Positions 11,640 through 23,060 of a stretch of DNA of 64,000 bases are shown here, piece by piece (the stretch's first letter is position 1; every line of letters starts with the position of its first letter). The translations under genes and the position numbers were made by a program. The notes under the pieces are model-generated. The model was not told the origin of the DNA. It was given only the letters and a program-made list of their open reading frames with translations, and made no database searches. Origin of the DNA: Diogma glabrata (taxonomy: Eukaryota > Arthropoda > Insecta > Diptera > Cylindrotomidae); the NCBI GenBank assembly GCA_963693315.1, contig OY856186.1:236902222-236966221 (forward strand). Direction: 5' to 3'.

Positions 11640-12480
11640 CATTATAAGTTTGTCAAAAAAATGTTGTCAAGTGTGTCAAAAGAAAGATTTTTATTTATTT
11701 TTTACCCAATTTTTTGGAAAAAAAATAATATTAATTGTTTGTTTGACTTGAAATTTTATTATTATTATTGAGAATTATGGCATTATAAATTTGTCAAAAA
11801 ATGTTGTCAAGTGTGTCAAAAGAAAGTTTTTATTTATTTTTTTACCCAATATTTTGGAAAAAAATAAAATTGTTTGTTTGAAATGAAATTTTATTATTAT
11901 TATTGAGAATTATGGCATTATAAGGGCCTTGTATGTGGCCCTGGTCGGGATTGGTATGTGAGATCAAAATCTAGATTATTGCATTATAAATTTGTCAAAA
12001 AAATGTTGTCAAGTGTGTCAAAATTAAGATTTTTATTTATTTTTTACCCAATTTTTGGAAAAAAAATAATATTAATTGTTTGTTTGACATGAAATTTTAT
12101 TATTATTATAGAGAATTATGGCATTATAAATTTGTCAAAAAATGTTGTCAAGTGTGTCAAAGAAAGTTTTTATTTATTTTTTTACCCAATTTTTTGGAAA
12201 AAAATAAAATTGTTTGTTTGAAATGAAATTTTATTATTATTATTGAGAATTATGGAATTATAAGTTTGTCAAAAAAATGTTGTCAAGTGTGTCAAAAGAA
12301 AGATATTAATTTATTTTTTACCCAACTTTTTGGAAAAAAATAAAATTGCTTGTTTGAAATGAAATTTTATTATTATTATAGAGAATTATGGCATTATAAG
12401 TTTGTCAAAAAAATAATGTCAAGTGTGTCAAAAAATGATTTCATTTATTTTTTTAGCCAGTTTTTTGGAAAAAAAAATGT
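11640..12480. repeat. ~138-bp tandem array, six units
   Basis: The phrase TTGTCAAGTGTGTCAAA recurs near 11664, 11804, 12006, 12145, 12280 and 12417 (last one altered). Spacing is about 140, 202, 139, 135 and 137; the 202 spacing contains an extra segment repeating GGTCGGGATTGGTATGTGAG from upstream of unit 1. Confidence 0.88.
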
Positions 12481-12539
12481 AGCATGTAGCATAAAAACAT
12501 ATGACGTAAATGTAATTGAAAATGAAATTGGACACGGAA

Positions 12540-13080
12540 ATTTTTGAATTCGTAATAGTTTTTGAAATATTTTTGGAATTTTGAAAAAGCTTGTATTTTT
12601 GATTTTGTAAGAATTTTTTGAATATTTTTAGAATTTTGAAAAATTTTTAATTTTTGATTTTATTATAATTTTTGGAATTTTGAAAAACTTTCAGTTTTTG
12701 ATTTTTGAATAATTTTTGCAATATTTTTAGAATTTTGGAAAAAGTTCGAATTTTTAAGAATTTTTGGATTATTATTGTAATTTAGAAAAAGTTTCAATAT
12801 TTGATTTCATTCTAATTTTGGAATATTTTTAGAATTTTGAAAAAGTTTCAATATTTGATTTTGTTATAATTTTTGCAATATTTTTAGAATTTTGAAAAAA
12901 GTTTTAATTTTTGATTTTGTATAATTTTTGCAATATTTTTAGAATTTTGGAAAAGTTTAAATTTTTAAGAATTTTTGGAATATTTTCGGAATTTAGAATA
13001 AGTTTAAATATTTGATTTTATTCTAATTTTTGGAATATTTTTGGAATTGTGAAAAAAGTTTGATTTTATTTAGTTTAACA
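12540..13080. repeat. AT-rich minisatellite
   Basis: Imperfect units of about 55-65 bp built around TATTTTTAGAATTTTGAAAA and TTTTTGATTTTGT. Related units flank gypsy element B at 34930-35062 and 39299-39660. Confidence 0.8.
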
Positions 13081-13369
13081 ATATTTTTGCAATTTGGATT
13101 ATAATTTTCCGGCAACGTATTGATGTTTCGTGTTAGTTTTGTAATAAATTTTTAAACAGAGATAAAAAATACTTGTACTTTAACAAAGAGTTATGTTTGA
13201 TATGCATCGCTGCCCAAAACTAGAAACCATGTCCTCATAAAAGTTTTTTGCCGAAAACTATATCAAAATCCTTAACCCAGACCGAAGTCTTGATATCTCA
13301 GAGCTGTGAGATTTCAGCCCCTTTATATTTTCCTATTGAAATAACAATGCTAAAAGTGAAATAACAATG

Positions 13370-13655
13370 CTAAAATTGAAATAACAATGCCTAAAGTTAT
13401 TACTATTATTTCGAAAAACTACTTAGATAAAATATTTTTCGAAAAAATATTTTACTATTTTGTGTAAATATATGTATTTTTATTTATGCAAATAATACAG
13501 AATCTTACTCGTACAAAAGATCTTGTATACAATTCAGGCATAAAGTATCTTTTTTGCTTTCTAGTAATTGTTTCTCTCGGCTAACGCCACGAGCAACAAT
13601 TTCACTCTCAAGCGGAAAAGACATACTTTATGCCCTTAATACATAAATAGCTATT
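13370..13655 (-). repeat. Right inverted arm with internal hairpin
   Basis: Reverse complement of the left arm; differs by scattered substitutions and short indels, for example in the loop of the nested palindrome (13544-13635). Confidence 0.85.
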
Positions 13656-15639
13656 ATTAATATTTTTGGAAATTTTTGAGGATACATTTTTATTATAATT
13701 TGATAACTCACAATCATCATTGAAAAAAAAAGTTAAAAACAATAAAAAAATATTAGTTTACAGCTTGAAACCAAATAATATTACTTGCAGGAGTTTTTCA
13801 CAATTTTCCGAATAAATCAATTTTTTTTATTATTTTAAATATCAAATTTGACATTAAAGTCACCAAAAAAATTAAAATATGTATTATTTATTAATATTGT
13901 ACTTAAATTTTTGAAATTTTTTCGCGCAGTAAACTCGCATTAAAAATTTATACATGCATCTATACAACATATAAATTTTAAATTTTTTAATCGGAAAAAT
14001 TTTTTTTGCCATTTTTCGGGAAAGTAGAAAATTTTTCTTCATTATAAATATTAAATATGAGATCAGAGGCAAAAAAAAACATTAAAACGATATATTGCAT
14101 GGTTTTGCAATCATAATTTTCCAAATTTTCCAAATAATTTTTACAGTTTTCCAATACTTTTTAAAGATTTTTACTTTTGAGTGAAAATTCGTTGCCAGCG
14201 TACTTAAAACATTGAAAATAATAATACTCTAAAATTGGAAATTCGGTGAAATTTTCTCGAGTTTCCGCTTTTCACGTTATTATTTTGGAAAACTGACGTC
14301 GGATTCGTAATCAGCGACCAAAAAACATGGGGGAACTTATTTTCAGGCTGAAAAACGTATTATTTAAAAAATTATAAATCGACAAAAATATTTTATTTTG
14401 ATAAAAGGCCAAACAGGTGGTTATTAATTGGTAGTAAAATAAGGGAGGTCGACCACCAACTGTTTATGACCTATGAATGATCTTGAGGGTATAAATAACA
14501 CGTTACAAAAGAAAATTTTCGATTTAAAGATGTAGTTTTCATTATAGTTTGTTCTCCCCGTTACAGACCGTATTAATAGATCCACTGTAATTAAAACGAA
14601 TATAAGCATTAAAGGAAATGATAAAACAAATCTGATGTAATAGTTTCTTTGTTATTTATTAGTTATAATATTTCATATATACATACTTTATTTCTATGTT
14701 TGTTTCTCTTCAACACGCAACATGATTAAATTTTGCTTGTTATATGGGTTTTGCTGTTTCGTTTTGTTTTCCGTTGTTTCGATGAAATTAAACAAATACA
14801 CAACAACGAAAGGACTATCCAGAGATTTTTATGGTTACAAAGGAGTTGTATGAAACGATCTGGTTACTATTTTTCAGTTAAGTTTCAACTTTCGGTCAGG
14901 CTTTAACTTGAAAAAAATTTAAGGAATAAAATTCTAGCTCTCAAACATTTTGGTTGTGAAACTAAATGAAAATATAAAACGAGGAACAAACGGAGAATAA
15001 ATTAAGTATTATTCTGAAAGTTTCATATATTATTTGGTGTTATTTTATTTGTTAATTTGTTAAATACGTTAGTTTTATATCCTAATATTTTTTCAAAATA
15101 CTCTAACTTATATCTTTTATCATCAAACAAGAACAAAGATGATTTCAACATTTTGTATGTTAACATATCATCAGTCTTTGACATAAATTAGAGGATCTTG
15201 AATTAATATTAAATTCTTATTCTGGTTTAGTCTATGAGATAATTTGAACGGAATTTATATATAATATGAAAATGAAAACAAATTCTACAACTTACATTCA
15301 TATAATTCTTACTTCAGTAATAGAGATTCAAATAGTGGCGGTGGATGTGCTGTGTTTGTTCTTGAATCTATTCAATCTTAATTTATCTCTAGTCTTCTAG
15401 AAATAATATTGAGTATATCTTATATATTAATACGCTAAAAAAAACTTTGAGGAGCCTAAGGCTTTTTTATTCGCAGATGGATTCATTTCAAACTTTCACT
15501 GCTAACTGATATTAGTGTAACTTAGATTTTAAAGATTTTTTGCAGAAATCGGATCATAAATAAAAAAGTTATAGACGAATTAAAATGTATTTTTGAATTT
15601 AAAGGCCCCCCCGTACAATAGGAAACAGACTTGCCCAAT
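13656..15639. other. AT-rich interval, nothing identified
   Basis: No frame longer than about 60 codons resembles a known protein and no element boundary was found. Short homopolymer runs are common. Confidence 0.4.
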
Positions 15640-16360
15640 TCATATTTTTTTTCACAAAAACGATACGATGTTATTTTGTTATTCTTTTGTACATTTTATT
15701 TTAGTCTTCTTACGTACATTGATGTGAATGCATGTAAAAATTTTGTTCTGTTTTTTGTATTTTTTTTTTCACAAAAACGATACGATGTTATTTTGTTATT
15801 CTTTTATACATAGTAATATGTATTTTATTTTAGTCTTCTTATAAACATCTAAGGAAGAGTAATAGTATTGGTGAAGTTTGATAGTGTTTGCATTCTAGCT
15901 GGGTGGTACTGTTTACAATTTGCATATTTATATTCTCATTTCTCAAAAGAAATAAAAGAAATAATAAATGTTGCATATAAATTTGAAAGCCTAATATGTT
16001 TGAATAAAATATTTCCTTATATTTCCAAATATAAATATTTTTAATAGTCCATACAACACAAATTTCAATCATTTTGAACTACTTTAAGAACACCTTATAT
16101 TCGGCTGTGATAGCGTTTGAAATTTTGTTTGACAACGATGGATTAAGAAAAATTACATTAACGATACGATGTTGTTTTGTTATTCTTTTATATACATTTT
16201 ATTTTAGTTCTCTTATGTACATTGATGAGAGTGCATGTGAAAATTTTGTTCTGTTTTTTATATTTTTTTTTTTCACAAAAACGATACGATGTTATTTTGT
16301 TATTCTTTAATACATTGTAATTTGTATTTTATTTGAGTATTCTTATAAATACTAGGAAGA
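15640..16360. repeat. Duplicated two-unit repeat
   Basis: AACGATACGATGTTATTTTG (or a close form) starts near 15660, 15777, 16160 and 16281. The units are 117-120 bp apart within each pair and the pairs are about 500 bp apart, so a tandem pair was duplicated. Between pairs lies unrelated sequence. No coding function seen. Confidence 0.8.
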
Positions 16361-16494
16361 GATCAAATAGGGTTAGAGATCAAATAAGCTTACTTGAAAA
16401 TTTATTTGATCGCTAATTTTTCATATGTCCGAACTGATCAGCTAGAGTTCTGATTATTTTTCATTCATATATTTAAAAAAATATTAAAAATTAT

Positions 16495-16682
16495 ATGCCA
16501 CCACTTTTTGAAATCATTGCTTCTACGTCAACAAAATGTTTACGCAAAAACTTTATTTATAAGCCTAGCGAAGCACGCCGGGCCCTCCTAGTTTTAATTA
16601 ATCCTTTAAATTTACAAATTGATTTGGTTGGTGTTTATAGGTCATCTAGTTCTGATATTGCGACTTTTTTGGATATATTTTA
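16495..16682 (+). pseudogene. LINE endonuclease fragment, left part
   Basis: Plus-strand frame ending INPLNLQIDLVGVYRSSSSD followed by IATFLDIF. The VGVYR block is typical of APE endonucleases in CR1/Jockey-type LINEs and normally comes shortly before the GDFN motif. Here the frame is cut at about 16682, and the expected continuation (GDFNFNL) is found 9.3 kb away at 26070, on the far side of element D. Confidence 0.65.
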
Positions 16683-16684
16683 TA

Positions 16685-17135
16685 ACCTTGGGCTTTTATC
16701 ACTTTGTTTCTGTTCAATATACTGTTAAATCTATACAAATCACAAGCACATCTGATATTTCATCGTTTTTATAGTAGGAAAAAAAAATAAAAGTTAAAGC
16801 AAAGGAGATCACTCCCGCCATCCGGAGTGTCCCCACACGGATCTTAAATTTTGGGAATCTCTTATTATTCTTCTAACTTTATCTTGACATTCCAAAGGAA
16901 AGAAAAAATACTTAAACAAAAATTAACATATCTTGAATTTAAAATACCTTGAATTAAAAACTGTTGATTGGTGATTCACTTCCAGCGTTGTTTTTCCCAA
17001 AAGATTTATTACCATACAAGTATTACTGGATTCCACCAAAAGTTGCTGTAACCCTTTATAACTATCGTTATGAACCACTTGATAACAGACTAAAGATTTG
17101 CTTCCGAACAAAAGTAACAAATACTTCAATTTCAA
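16685..17135 (-). repeat. 450-bp direct repeat, left (candidate 3' LTR of D)
   Basis: Starts ACCTTGGGCTTTTATC and ends TTCAATTTCAA on the plus strand. Differs from the right copy by a few single-base indels and one G/T change. Confidence 0.7.
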
Positions 17136-18145
17136 CGATGAATTATTCGTAACCTTCAACAACACAAACTCCAACAAATAGCTTACGTAGCATTGCTACT
17201 TCTTCCGTGAAAAGTCATTAACATTTTGAAATGATGACAATGTTGTTAGGATTAATGCAAATAAACATAAAAATTCTTTACCGTAATTTATTATCATCTT
17301 TTTGAAAAAAATTTTGTTCCTGTTATATTTATAATATTAATTTCCTTCCCTTTCACAATAACATTCTCACTAGTATTACAATTTCCTAGATTTTTATTCA
17401 AATTCACAATATCATTAGTATTATCTATAATTTCTTTATTTTTCACTTTTTTTAACAGATCAAAAATAGAATGAATAATGAATATCCAATTCATTTGTTT
17501 GAGGAACAAAAATCGAATAAATTTTTAAAAAATGTGTTTTAGTTTGTTACATCTTCCGATGTCAAAACAAATCGTGTAATACTGAAAATTCAGCAAAGAT
17601 TAGCAACGACATCTGTTCGTCAGAATTGGAAATAAAATTGAGTACGTTCGTTTGCTTTTTATAGTATAATCGAAATTTAACTAGCAGTTAAGTATTAGAA
17701 AATTTTAAAATTATTATTAATGTAAAAATGAACGGAAACTAATGAAATACATTTTTATTGAATTGAAAACGAAGATGAATTTGGTTTTATTATTGTTTTG
17801 CAAATATTGCGAACGTTACACCATGAATTCAAGGTAAAAACCAAGATTTTTACTCTTGAAATCACAAAAACGTCGCCATCCCCTCCATGACAGAAAACCA
17901 CCGAACTACTTCCACCTATTAAACTGTATCTGGGATCGAGATACCCACAGTCACTGGCGTCAAGACCGATGACCGGTTCCAACACTCATGAAGTCCTTGA
18001 GAACTTCACTGAGCATTGAGACCGACCATCCATCCGAACGTCAGCACCATGGACACTCCGATACAACCAGTAAGTATGACACGGGAGGTGTGAACCACAG
18101 CGAAGACAACTAGCCAGAGGAACGACCCTACCTAACGAAAAGACA
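17136..18145. other. 3' untranslated region of element D
   Basis: No conserved frame. On the minus strand it would follow the pol stop. A purine-rich stretch (minus strand GGAGGGGATGGCG, about 17874-17888) lies inside it and could be a purine tract if the true LTR edge is there, which is why the LTR assignment is left open. Confidence 0.45.
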
Positions 18146-20581
18146 TCATTCTCTGATGTCCTTCGCATGATGGACTCCAAGATTCTTACCGCTCATATCT
18201 GTGCACTCGTAGAGTACATTTCCAATCTTAGTCTTAATCATTGCAGGTAAGAACTTTGGAGCCAATTTTGCCGAGAATTTTTTTGTAGCGTCACTCAAAT
18301 GATGTTGCCGTACAAACACACGTTGTTGTGGTTGAAAAGTCCGTAGTTTAGATCGCAGGTTGTACTGATGTTGCGACTTTTTGAAGGCTGCTTTTAAATT
18401 TTGTTGAACCCGGTTCCGAAGCAGAGTCAAATGATCAGAACGTTCTAATTCCTCACCAGCATCTTCACCAAGTTGGTGTAGTGATCTCAACAAATGGTAA
18501 GTATTTCCATCCGAGATTGGATGTTGACCGAATAATAGATAGTACGGTGAGTACTTGGTAGCTGAATGTACTGCAGCCCGCAGTGCATACGCGATTTCAC
18601 CAATTTGTGAGTCCCACTTGGTATGTTGACCTTTAATGAACGCTCGAATTGCTGCTAGGACTGACCTATTGACCCGCTCTGACGCGTTGCTTTGAGGACT
18701 ATAGACACCGGTCCTAATGTGTTTAATGCCGAAATCTGACAAAAGATTTTGAAAGTTCCTACTAGTGAACTGTTTGCCATTGTCACTGTGCAGAAACTCT
18801 GGTACCCCATATGTAAGAAACACTTCATTCCTTAGAAAAGCATTCACCTTCGGTGAAGTTGCGTTTCTAAGTGGTTTCAGTAGTACAAACTTCGTAGCAT
18901 GATCCAGAACTATCAATAACACCGTATTCCCAAGTGTAGAACGAGGATACGGTCCCAAAAAATCTATATAGACTCTCTGCCATGGACGTGCTGTTTCGAA
19001 TTGATATTGCATCGGAGGACGCAATATCTGATTCGTGGCTTTTGTTTGTTTACATGTGTCGCAGGACACAACATAGTTGTGTACCTGTGACGCCATGCTC
19101 GGCCAATAATAAAGACGTCGAAGTAATTCTAAAGTCTTTTTAACACCTCCATGAGCAGCAGTACTATCATCATGATGTTTCTGAATCATGTTTGAAGTCA
19201 TCGGTTTTGGTACCCAGAGTTTCCACACAGGAACATCGTTAGGTATTGCATCAGGTTTTGGCTCAATACGTATGTATAGCTTATCATCCACGACTTTAAC
19301 AGATGGAAAGTCCTTAGGAGATGATTGAACTTTAGCTATCATATCCGTATATTCGTTGTGCCGATAACCTTCATTGTCGATTTTAATGTCGTTAATGTGA
19401 TGTACTAATGCTTCCGTCAATTCTTCGTGTGTATCGTCATAAAGACGAGATAGAGCATCAGGGACTATATTTTGGGTACCTTTTTGGTGGACAATGGTAA
19501 AATCCATATGTTGGAGTTTTAGGCTCCACCTAGCCAGACGACCACTCAAGTCTTTCTGTGACATAAGCCACTTCAGACTTGAGTGATCAGTCACAATAGT
19601 AAATCGGTGACCTTCAACATAGCCCCTGAATTTCTTCACACTCAGAATTGCCGCAAGACATTGAAGCTCAGAAACCGAGTAATTTCTCTGAGCTTTGTTC
19701 AGTTTTTTCGACATGAAGGCTATCGGACACTCTTGTCCGTCAGTATCAACCTGATACAGTACACTACCTATCCCTGTCAGACTCGCATCGCATCTAATAA
19801 AGAACTCTTTATTATAATCAGGGTTAATTAATACCGGTGCTGTAGTCAGCAATCGTTTTAAATTTTCGAAAGCAGCTTGCGCTTCTAATGTCCATTTCAA
19901 TTTCCCCGAACTCTTCTTTAATAAATCTGTAATTGGTGATACCACGCTTGCATAGTTTGGTATGAAACGTTGGTACCAACCAGCCATTCCTAATAGACGT
20001 CGTATTTGTTTGACTGTAGATGGAGCTGGGTACTCTGCTACAGCTCTTACCTTGTCAGGGTCTGTTCGTAGACCATCTTCACCAACCAAAAATCCCAAAT
20101 ATTTCACCTCTCTCAGAACAAATTTACTTTTCTTGAGGTTTATGGTTAACCCAGCCACTCTTAACAATGAAGAGACTTTGGACAGCAATTCCATATGTTC
20201 CTGGAACGTGGAAGAGACTACCAATAGATCATCTAAATAAACAAAGACATTTTCGTGATATTGATGAGGTATCACTTTGTGCATTAGCCGACACATTGTC
20301 TGGGGAGCATTGCACAATCCAAAGGGCATAACCCGGAATTGATACAATGGACGACCAGGCACTGTGAAGGCTGTCTTGTCTCTAGATGCTTCTGCCAGAG
20401 GAATCTGCCAGAAAGCATCTTTGAGATCAATACTGGAAATGCACTTTGTGCTATTTAGACGACCTAGTAAGCCATCAATCAAGGGAAGTGGGTAAGCGTC
20501 CTTTTTAGTTAGTGAATTGACATGACGGCTATCAATACATAATCTAATCCTTTTTGTACCAAAACCACTGGCGAGCACCAA
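18146..20581 (-). CDS. Gypsy D Pol: RT, RNase H, integrase
   Basis: 811 codons open. RT with LCIDSRHVN, SSIDLKDAFWQIPL, FRVMPFGLCNAPQ and YLDD at residues 115-118; RNase H with FIRCDAS, NYSVSELQCLAA and TDHSSLKWL; integrase with a zinc region (HHDDSTAAHGG ... CDTCKQTK), catalytic D (YIDFLGPYP), D (LHSDNGKQFTS) and E (SPQSNASERVNRS). The usual start lies upstream: a single net frameshift at about 20545-20580 separates it from the protease/RT N-terminal frame. The ATG at 20581 is therefore not the natural start. Apart from that shift the protein looks functional. Ty3/gypsy class; clade not assigned. Confidence 0.85.
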   Translation of the reverse strand: MVLASGFGTKRIRLCIDSRHVNSLTKKDAYPLPLIDGLLGRLNSTKCISSIDLKDAFWQIPLAEASRDKTAFTVPGRPLYQFRVMPFGLCNAPQTMCRLMHKVIPHQYHENVFVYLDDLLVVSSTFQEHMELLSKVSSLLRVAGLTINLKKSKFVLREVKYLGFLVGEDGLRTDPDKVRAVAEYPAPSTVKQIRRLLGMAGWYQRFIPNYASVVSPITDLLKKSSGKLKWTLEAQAAFENLKRLLTTAPVLINPDYNKEFFIRCDASLTGIGSVLYQVDTDGQECPIAFMSKKLNKAQRNYSVSELQCLAAILSVKKFRGYVEGHRFTIVTDHSSLKWLMSQKDLSGRLARWSLKLQHMDFTIVHQKGTQNIVPDALSRLYDDTHEELTEALVHHINDIKIDNEGYRHNEYTDMIAKVQSSPKDFPSVKVVDDKLYIRIEPKPDAIPNDVPVWKLWVPKPMTSNMIQKHHDDSTAAHGGVKKTLELLRRLYYWPSMASQVHNYVVSCDTCKQTKATNQILRPPMQYQFETARPWQRVYIDFLGPYPRSTLGNTVLLIVLDHATKFVLLKPLRNATSPKVNAFLRNEVFLTYGVPEFLHSDNGKQFTSRNFQNLLSDFGIKHIRTGVYSPQSNASERVNRSVLAAIRAFIKGQHTKWDSQIGEIAYALRAAVHSATKYSPYYLLFGQHPISDGNTYHLLRSLHQLGEDAGEELERSDHLTLLRNRVQQNLKAAFKKSQHQYNLRSKLRTFQPQQRVFVRQHHLSDATKKFSAKLAPKFLPAMIKTKIGNVLYECTDMSGKNLGVHHAKDIRE

Positions 20582-21453
20582 GAACTGTTACTCTCTTCGA
20601 TCACGCCCATTTGAAGCATTCGGTCGAGTTCGGCATAAACCTTTAGTTGAACAGCCGGCGATGTGGGATAATACCTCTGTTTAACAGGTGCATTATCACC
20701 AACATCGATGACATGTTCAACCAAAGAAGTCTTTCCGAGTCCAGACACTTCAAATGACGGGAAAGAATCCTTGATCATATCCAGTTCTCGTTGCTGATCA
20801 GTGGTGAGGTTATGTGTATTAAAAGTTTGTAGCTCTGTGCGAGTCAGTTCACTAACAAAAGAAGGAACAATACCGAATTTCTCCCAGAAATCTATGCCCA
20901 GGTAGAGCTCTTCTCGTAAACCAGGGACTATATGGAATCGCATTGGTTTAGTGGAGCCATTCACAGTTATTGGAATTTCGATGTAACCCAAAATTTTCGT
21001 TGCAGTACCATCTGCCGTACGAATACACGAAGTGTACTTACGGTAAGTTGTACCTGCTGATTCCAATAATTCCAAGGAATTTCTTCCAAGTATTGTGATT
21101 GACGCTCCACTATCCAATAGTCCTGAAATATGTTTTTCCAAAATCTTAATTGTCAATCGCGGCCGAGGATCCTTTGTTTCTGAAAGGATAGATGAAATAC
21201 ATGCTTTACGAAATAATTTCCTCATCCTCCAATATCTGATGTTGCGTTCAAGACGTCTAAAATATGTGTGATGTAATGATGGGAAATTAAATGTACTAGG
21301 TGATTTTATTCTGTTTTCCTTGGTGGTGGATCGTTCTGCGTTCCTCCATCTCTCGTCGATCTCTTCGGGCTCATTGGATGTTGAGCCGAGGGTACCATCC
21401 CCGAAGCATGTACTCTCGGACGGTAGTTTACCGACGGGTGACAATATGAACAA
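20509..21453 (-). CDS. Gypsy D Pol: protease and RT N-terminus
   Basis: Contains an aspartic protease (LLDSGASITILG) followed by YLGIDFWEKFG and the RT N-terminal block VIEESNSSWCSPVVLVQKG. It overlaps gag by 148 bases in another frame, as expected for expression by ribosomal frameshifting. Downstream it loses frame just after LVQKG, where the main pol frame takes over. This break is either an inactivating indel or a sequencing/assembly error in an A-rich run. Confidence 0.82.
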   Translation of the reverse strand: MFILSPVGKLPSESTCFGDGTLGSTSNEPEEIDERWRNAERSTTKENRIKSPSTFNFPSLHHTYFRRLERNIRYWRMRKLFRKACISSILSETKDPRPRLTIKILEKHISGLLDSGASITILGRNSLELLESAGTTYRKYTSCIRTADGTATKILGYIEIPITVNGSTKPMRFHIVPGLREELYLGIDFWEKFGIVPSFVSELTRTELQTFNTHNLTTDQQRELDMIKDSFPSFEVSGLGKTSLVEHVIDVGDNAPVKQRYYPTSPAVQLKVYAELDRMLQMGVIEESNSSWCSPVVLVQKGLDYVLIAVMSIH

Positions 21454-23060
21454 TTTGCATAAACCACATCCGGTTTGTTACATTTCCAGCAATACAATTT
21501 TATCCGATTCTTAGAGCAATCAGGAGCTCGATGACCCTTAACTCCACATCTGAAACATACTATTGGTTGTCTGGATATTGATGGACCAGGTTGACTGTTG
21601 TCAGATGTTATGCTAGGTCGCTGCAATATCCGTCTCTGTGTTGAATCCACCGCATCAATATATCCATGTTGTTCCGGTTCAGCATCCACCTCATAATCAT
21701 CCAACTGTTGTACCTCGCTAATTCTTAAATTTGATGTTCTGGTTGGAACTGGTGTGGACCACAAACGTTCAAACTTCTGACATAAAGTCCGAAGTTCATC
21801 AATAGAATGTATTGTTGCAGCCAGAGTAGCGTTTTTGAGCTCCACACTCAGTCCCTCCCGAGCAATCTCTAGCATTTCACGGTCAGCAAATGGACGTGCT
21901 AAGCGACGGTTTAACGAACCAATCTCCACTAGATATTCGTATACGCTCTCCTTTGACTTTTGTTTGCGGTTCAGAAGAACGCGCAAGATCGCCTTGTCAT
22001 CAGTGAGCGTACCGAAGGTTTGTAGGAGTCCTTCCCTTAGCACTGGATAGGTCACCACCTCATATTCATGAGTTAAATTCAGATAGTATCTGTCGGCAGC
22101 CCCCTTGAGATACCGTGGAACGATAGACCTAAGGTCGTCCCAATTCACACGGTCCCTCCTGGCAGCCGCCTCAACTCTGTGAACAAACTCATGGACATGA
22201 GGCGAGTGACCATCTCCTGTGAAGGTTGGAACCCAATTTGAGTCATAACGACTCAAATTGTTCCCACGAACCCCTCGGTACTCCACTGGTGCTAACGCTG
22301 GAGCCGCGTCACGCCATACCTGAGGAGGTTGGTTGTATGGTGGTGGTGCTGTAAGTGGAGCTGGTGGATATATTGGTAGTGGTTGTACTAATGCTGGATT
22401 GTTATGTGTGTGTTCAGATTGGAGAGATGGACCCAATTGTGGTATTGCAAAGTCCTCTGCTCTCAGACCCGATTGCTGGAAATAAGCCGGTGGTGCTTGA
22501 TCTGACCGTCTCTGTTCTTGCTGGTTTGGACGATTCAGACTATGTATTGTTTCCGATATTGGCCGTACTGGGATCGGTGTGGATCTCTCACCTGGTTGAA
22601 AAGCAGGTAAAGCAGATGGAGCAGATGATACTCCTGGTTTATTCTGCATAACTGGACGTGTTGACAGTGATCCTATTATATCCCAGGCGCGTGACAATTG
22701 CGAGATAGCGTAGGTACGGGCTTCTTGCAAGTCATTGCGAGGACCCAACCTATTCATCCTACCCGTGTAATGTAACACTCGATTCGCCAAACCATCTAAG
22801 AAGGTCTGATTAATTGGTGGCCGAAGTCGTCGTACCTGATTTAAAATAAGTTGTGCTGCCTGCACCACCATTTGAGATTCTTCGATTAAATCTCTCGCAT
22901 GAGACACTGTTATTGGAACTGACCCATGATCTCCATGGTTTCGCAGTTCCTCTGCCCAATCGACCCCCCTAAAGTCCACACCCCGAACCAAACATTCGAC
23001 TTGCAGCTCGGTGGGTTCCAGACCATAGAACGGATGGTCAACGTCTAGTTGGTTTGACAT
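21306..23060 (-). CDS. Gypsy D Gag (584 aa)
   Basis: Start chosen at 23060 (MSNQLDVDHPFYGLEP); the frame is open further upstream but that part is hydrophobic leader sequence unlike Gag. Pro/Gln-rich middle (PPAPLTAPPPYNQPP), then a retrotransposon Gag domain (WVPTFTGDGHSPHVHEFVHR, LKGAADRYYLNL, LNRKQKSKESVYEYLVEIGS) and C-terminal zinc knuckles: CFRCGVKGHRAPDC is a perfect CCHC, followed by a second Cys-rich group CWKCNKPDVVYANC. It would assemble the virus-like particle and package RNA. Confidence 0.85.
   Translation of the reverse strand: MSNQLDVDHPFYGLEPTELQVECLVRGVDFRGVDWAEELRNHGDHGSVPITVSHARDLIEESQMVVQAAQLILNQVRRLRPPINQTFLDGLANRVLHYTGRMNRLGPRNDLQEARTYAISQLSRAWDIIGSLSTRPVMQNKPGVSSAPSALPAFQPGERSTPIPVRPISETIHSLNRPNQQEQRRSDQAPPAYFQQSGLRAEDFAIPQLGPSLQSEHTHNNPALVQPLPIYPPAPLTAPPPYNQPPQVWRDAAPALAPVEYRGVRGNNLSRYDSNWVPTFTGDGHSPHVHEFVHRVEAAARRDRVNWDDLRSIVPRYLKGAADRYYLNLTHEYEVVTYPVLREGLLQTFGTLTDDKAILRVLLNRKQKSKESVYEYLVEIGSLNRRLARPFADREMLEIAREGLSVELKNATLAATIHSIDELRTLCQKFERLWSTPVPTRTSNLRISEVQQLDDYEVDAEPEQHGYIDAVDSTQRRILQRPSITSDNSQPGPSISRQPIVCFRCGVKGHRAPDCSKNRIKLYCWKCNKPDVVYANCSYCHPSVNYRPRVHASGMVPSAQHPMSPKRSTRDGGTQNDPPPRKTE

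Larger units (their letters stand above)
10826..13655. mobile_element. Hairpin-ended element, copy 1
   Basis: Both ends read AATAGCTATTTATG... inward, and the inverted arms are about 290 bp long and roughly 95% alike by eye. Each arm contains an internal palindrome (GCATAAAGTAT...ATACTTTATGC with a nested stem around TTGTTGCTCG...CGAGAGAAACAA). The interior has no coding frame; it holds a ~138-bp tandem array and a shorter AT-rich minisatellite. No target duplication is obvious. The same terminus occurs at 33357-33518 and internal sequence recurs at 26505-26600 and 34845-34930, so this is a family. A transposase is not encoded in this copy. Confidence 0.75.
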
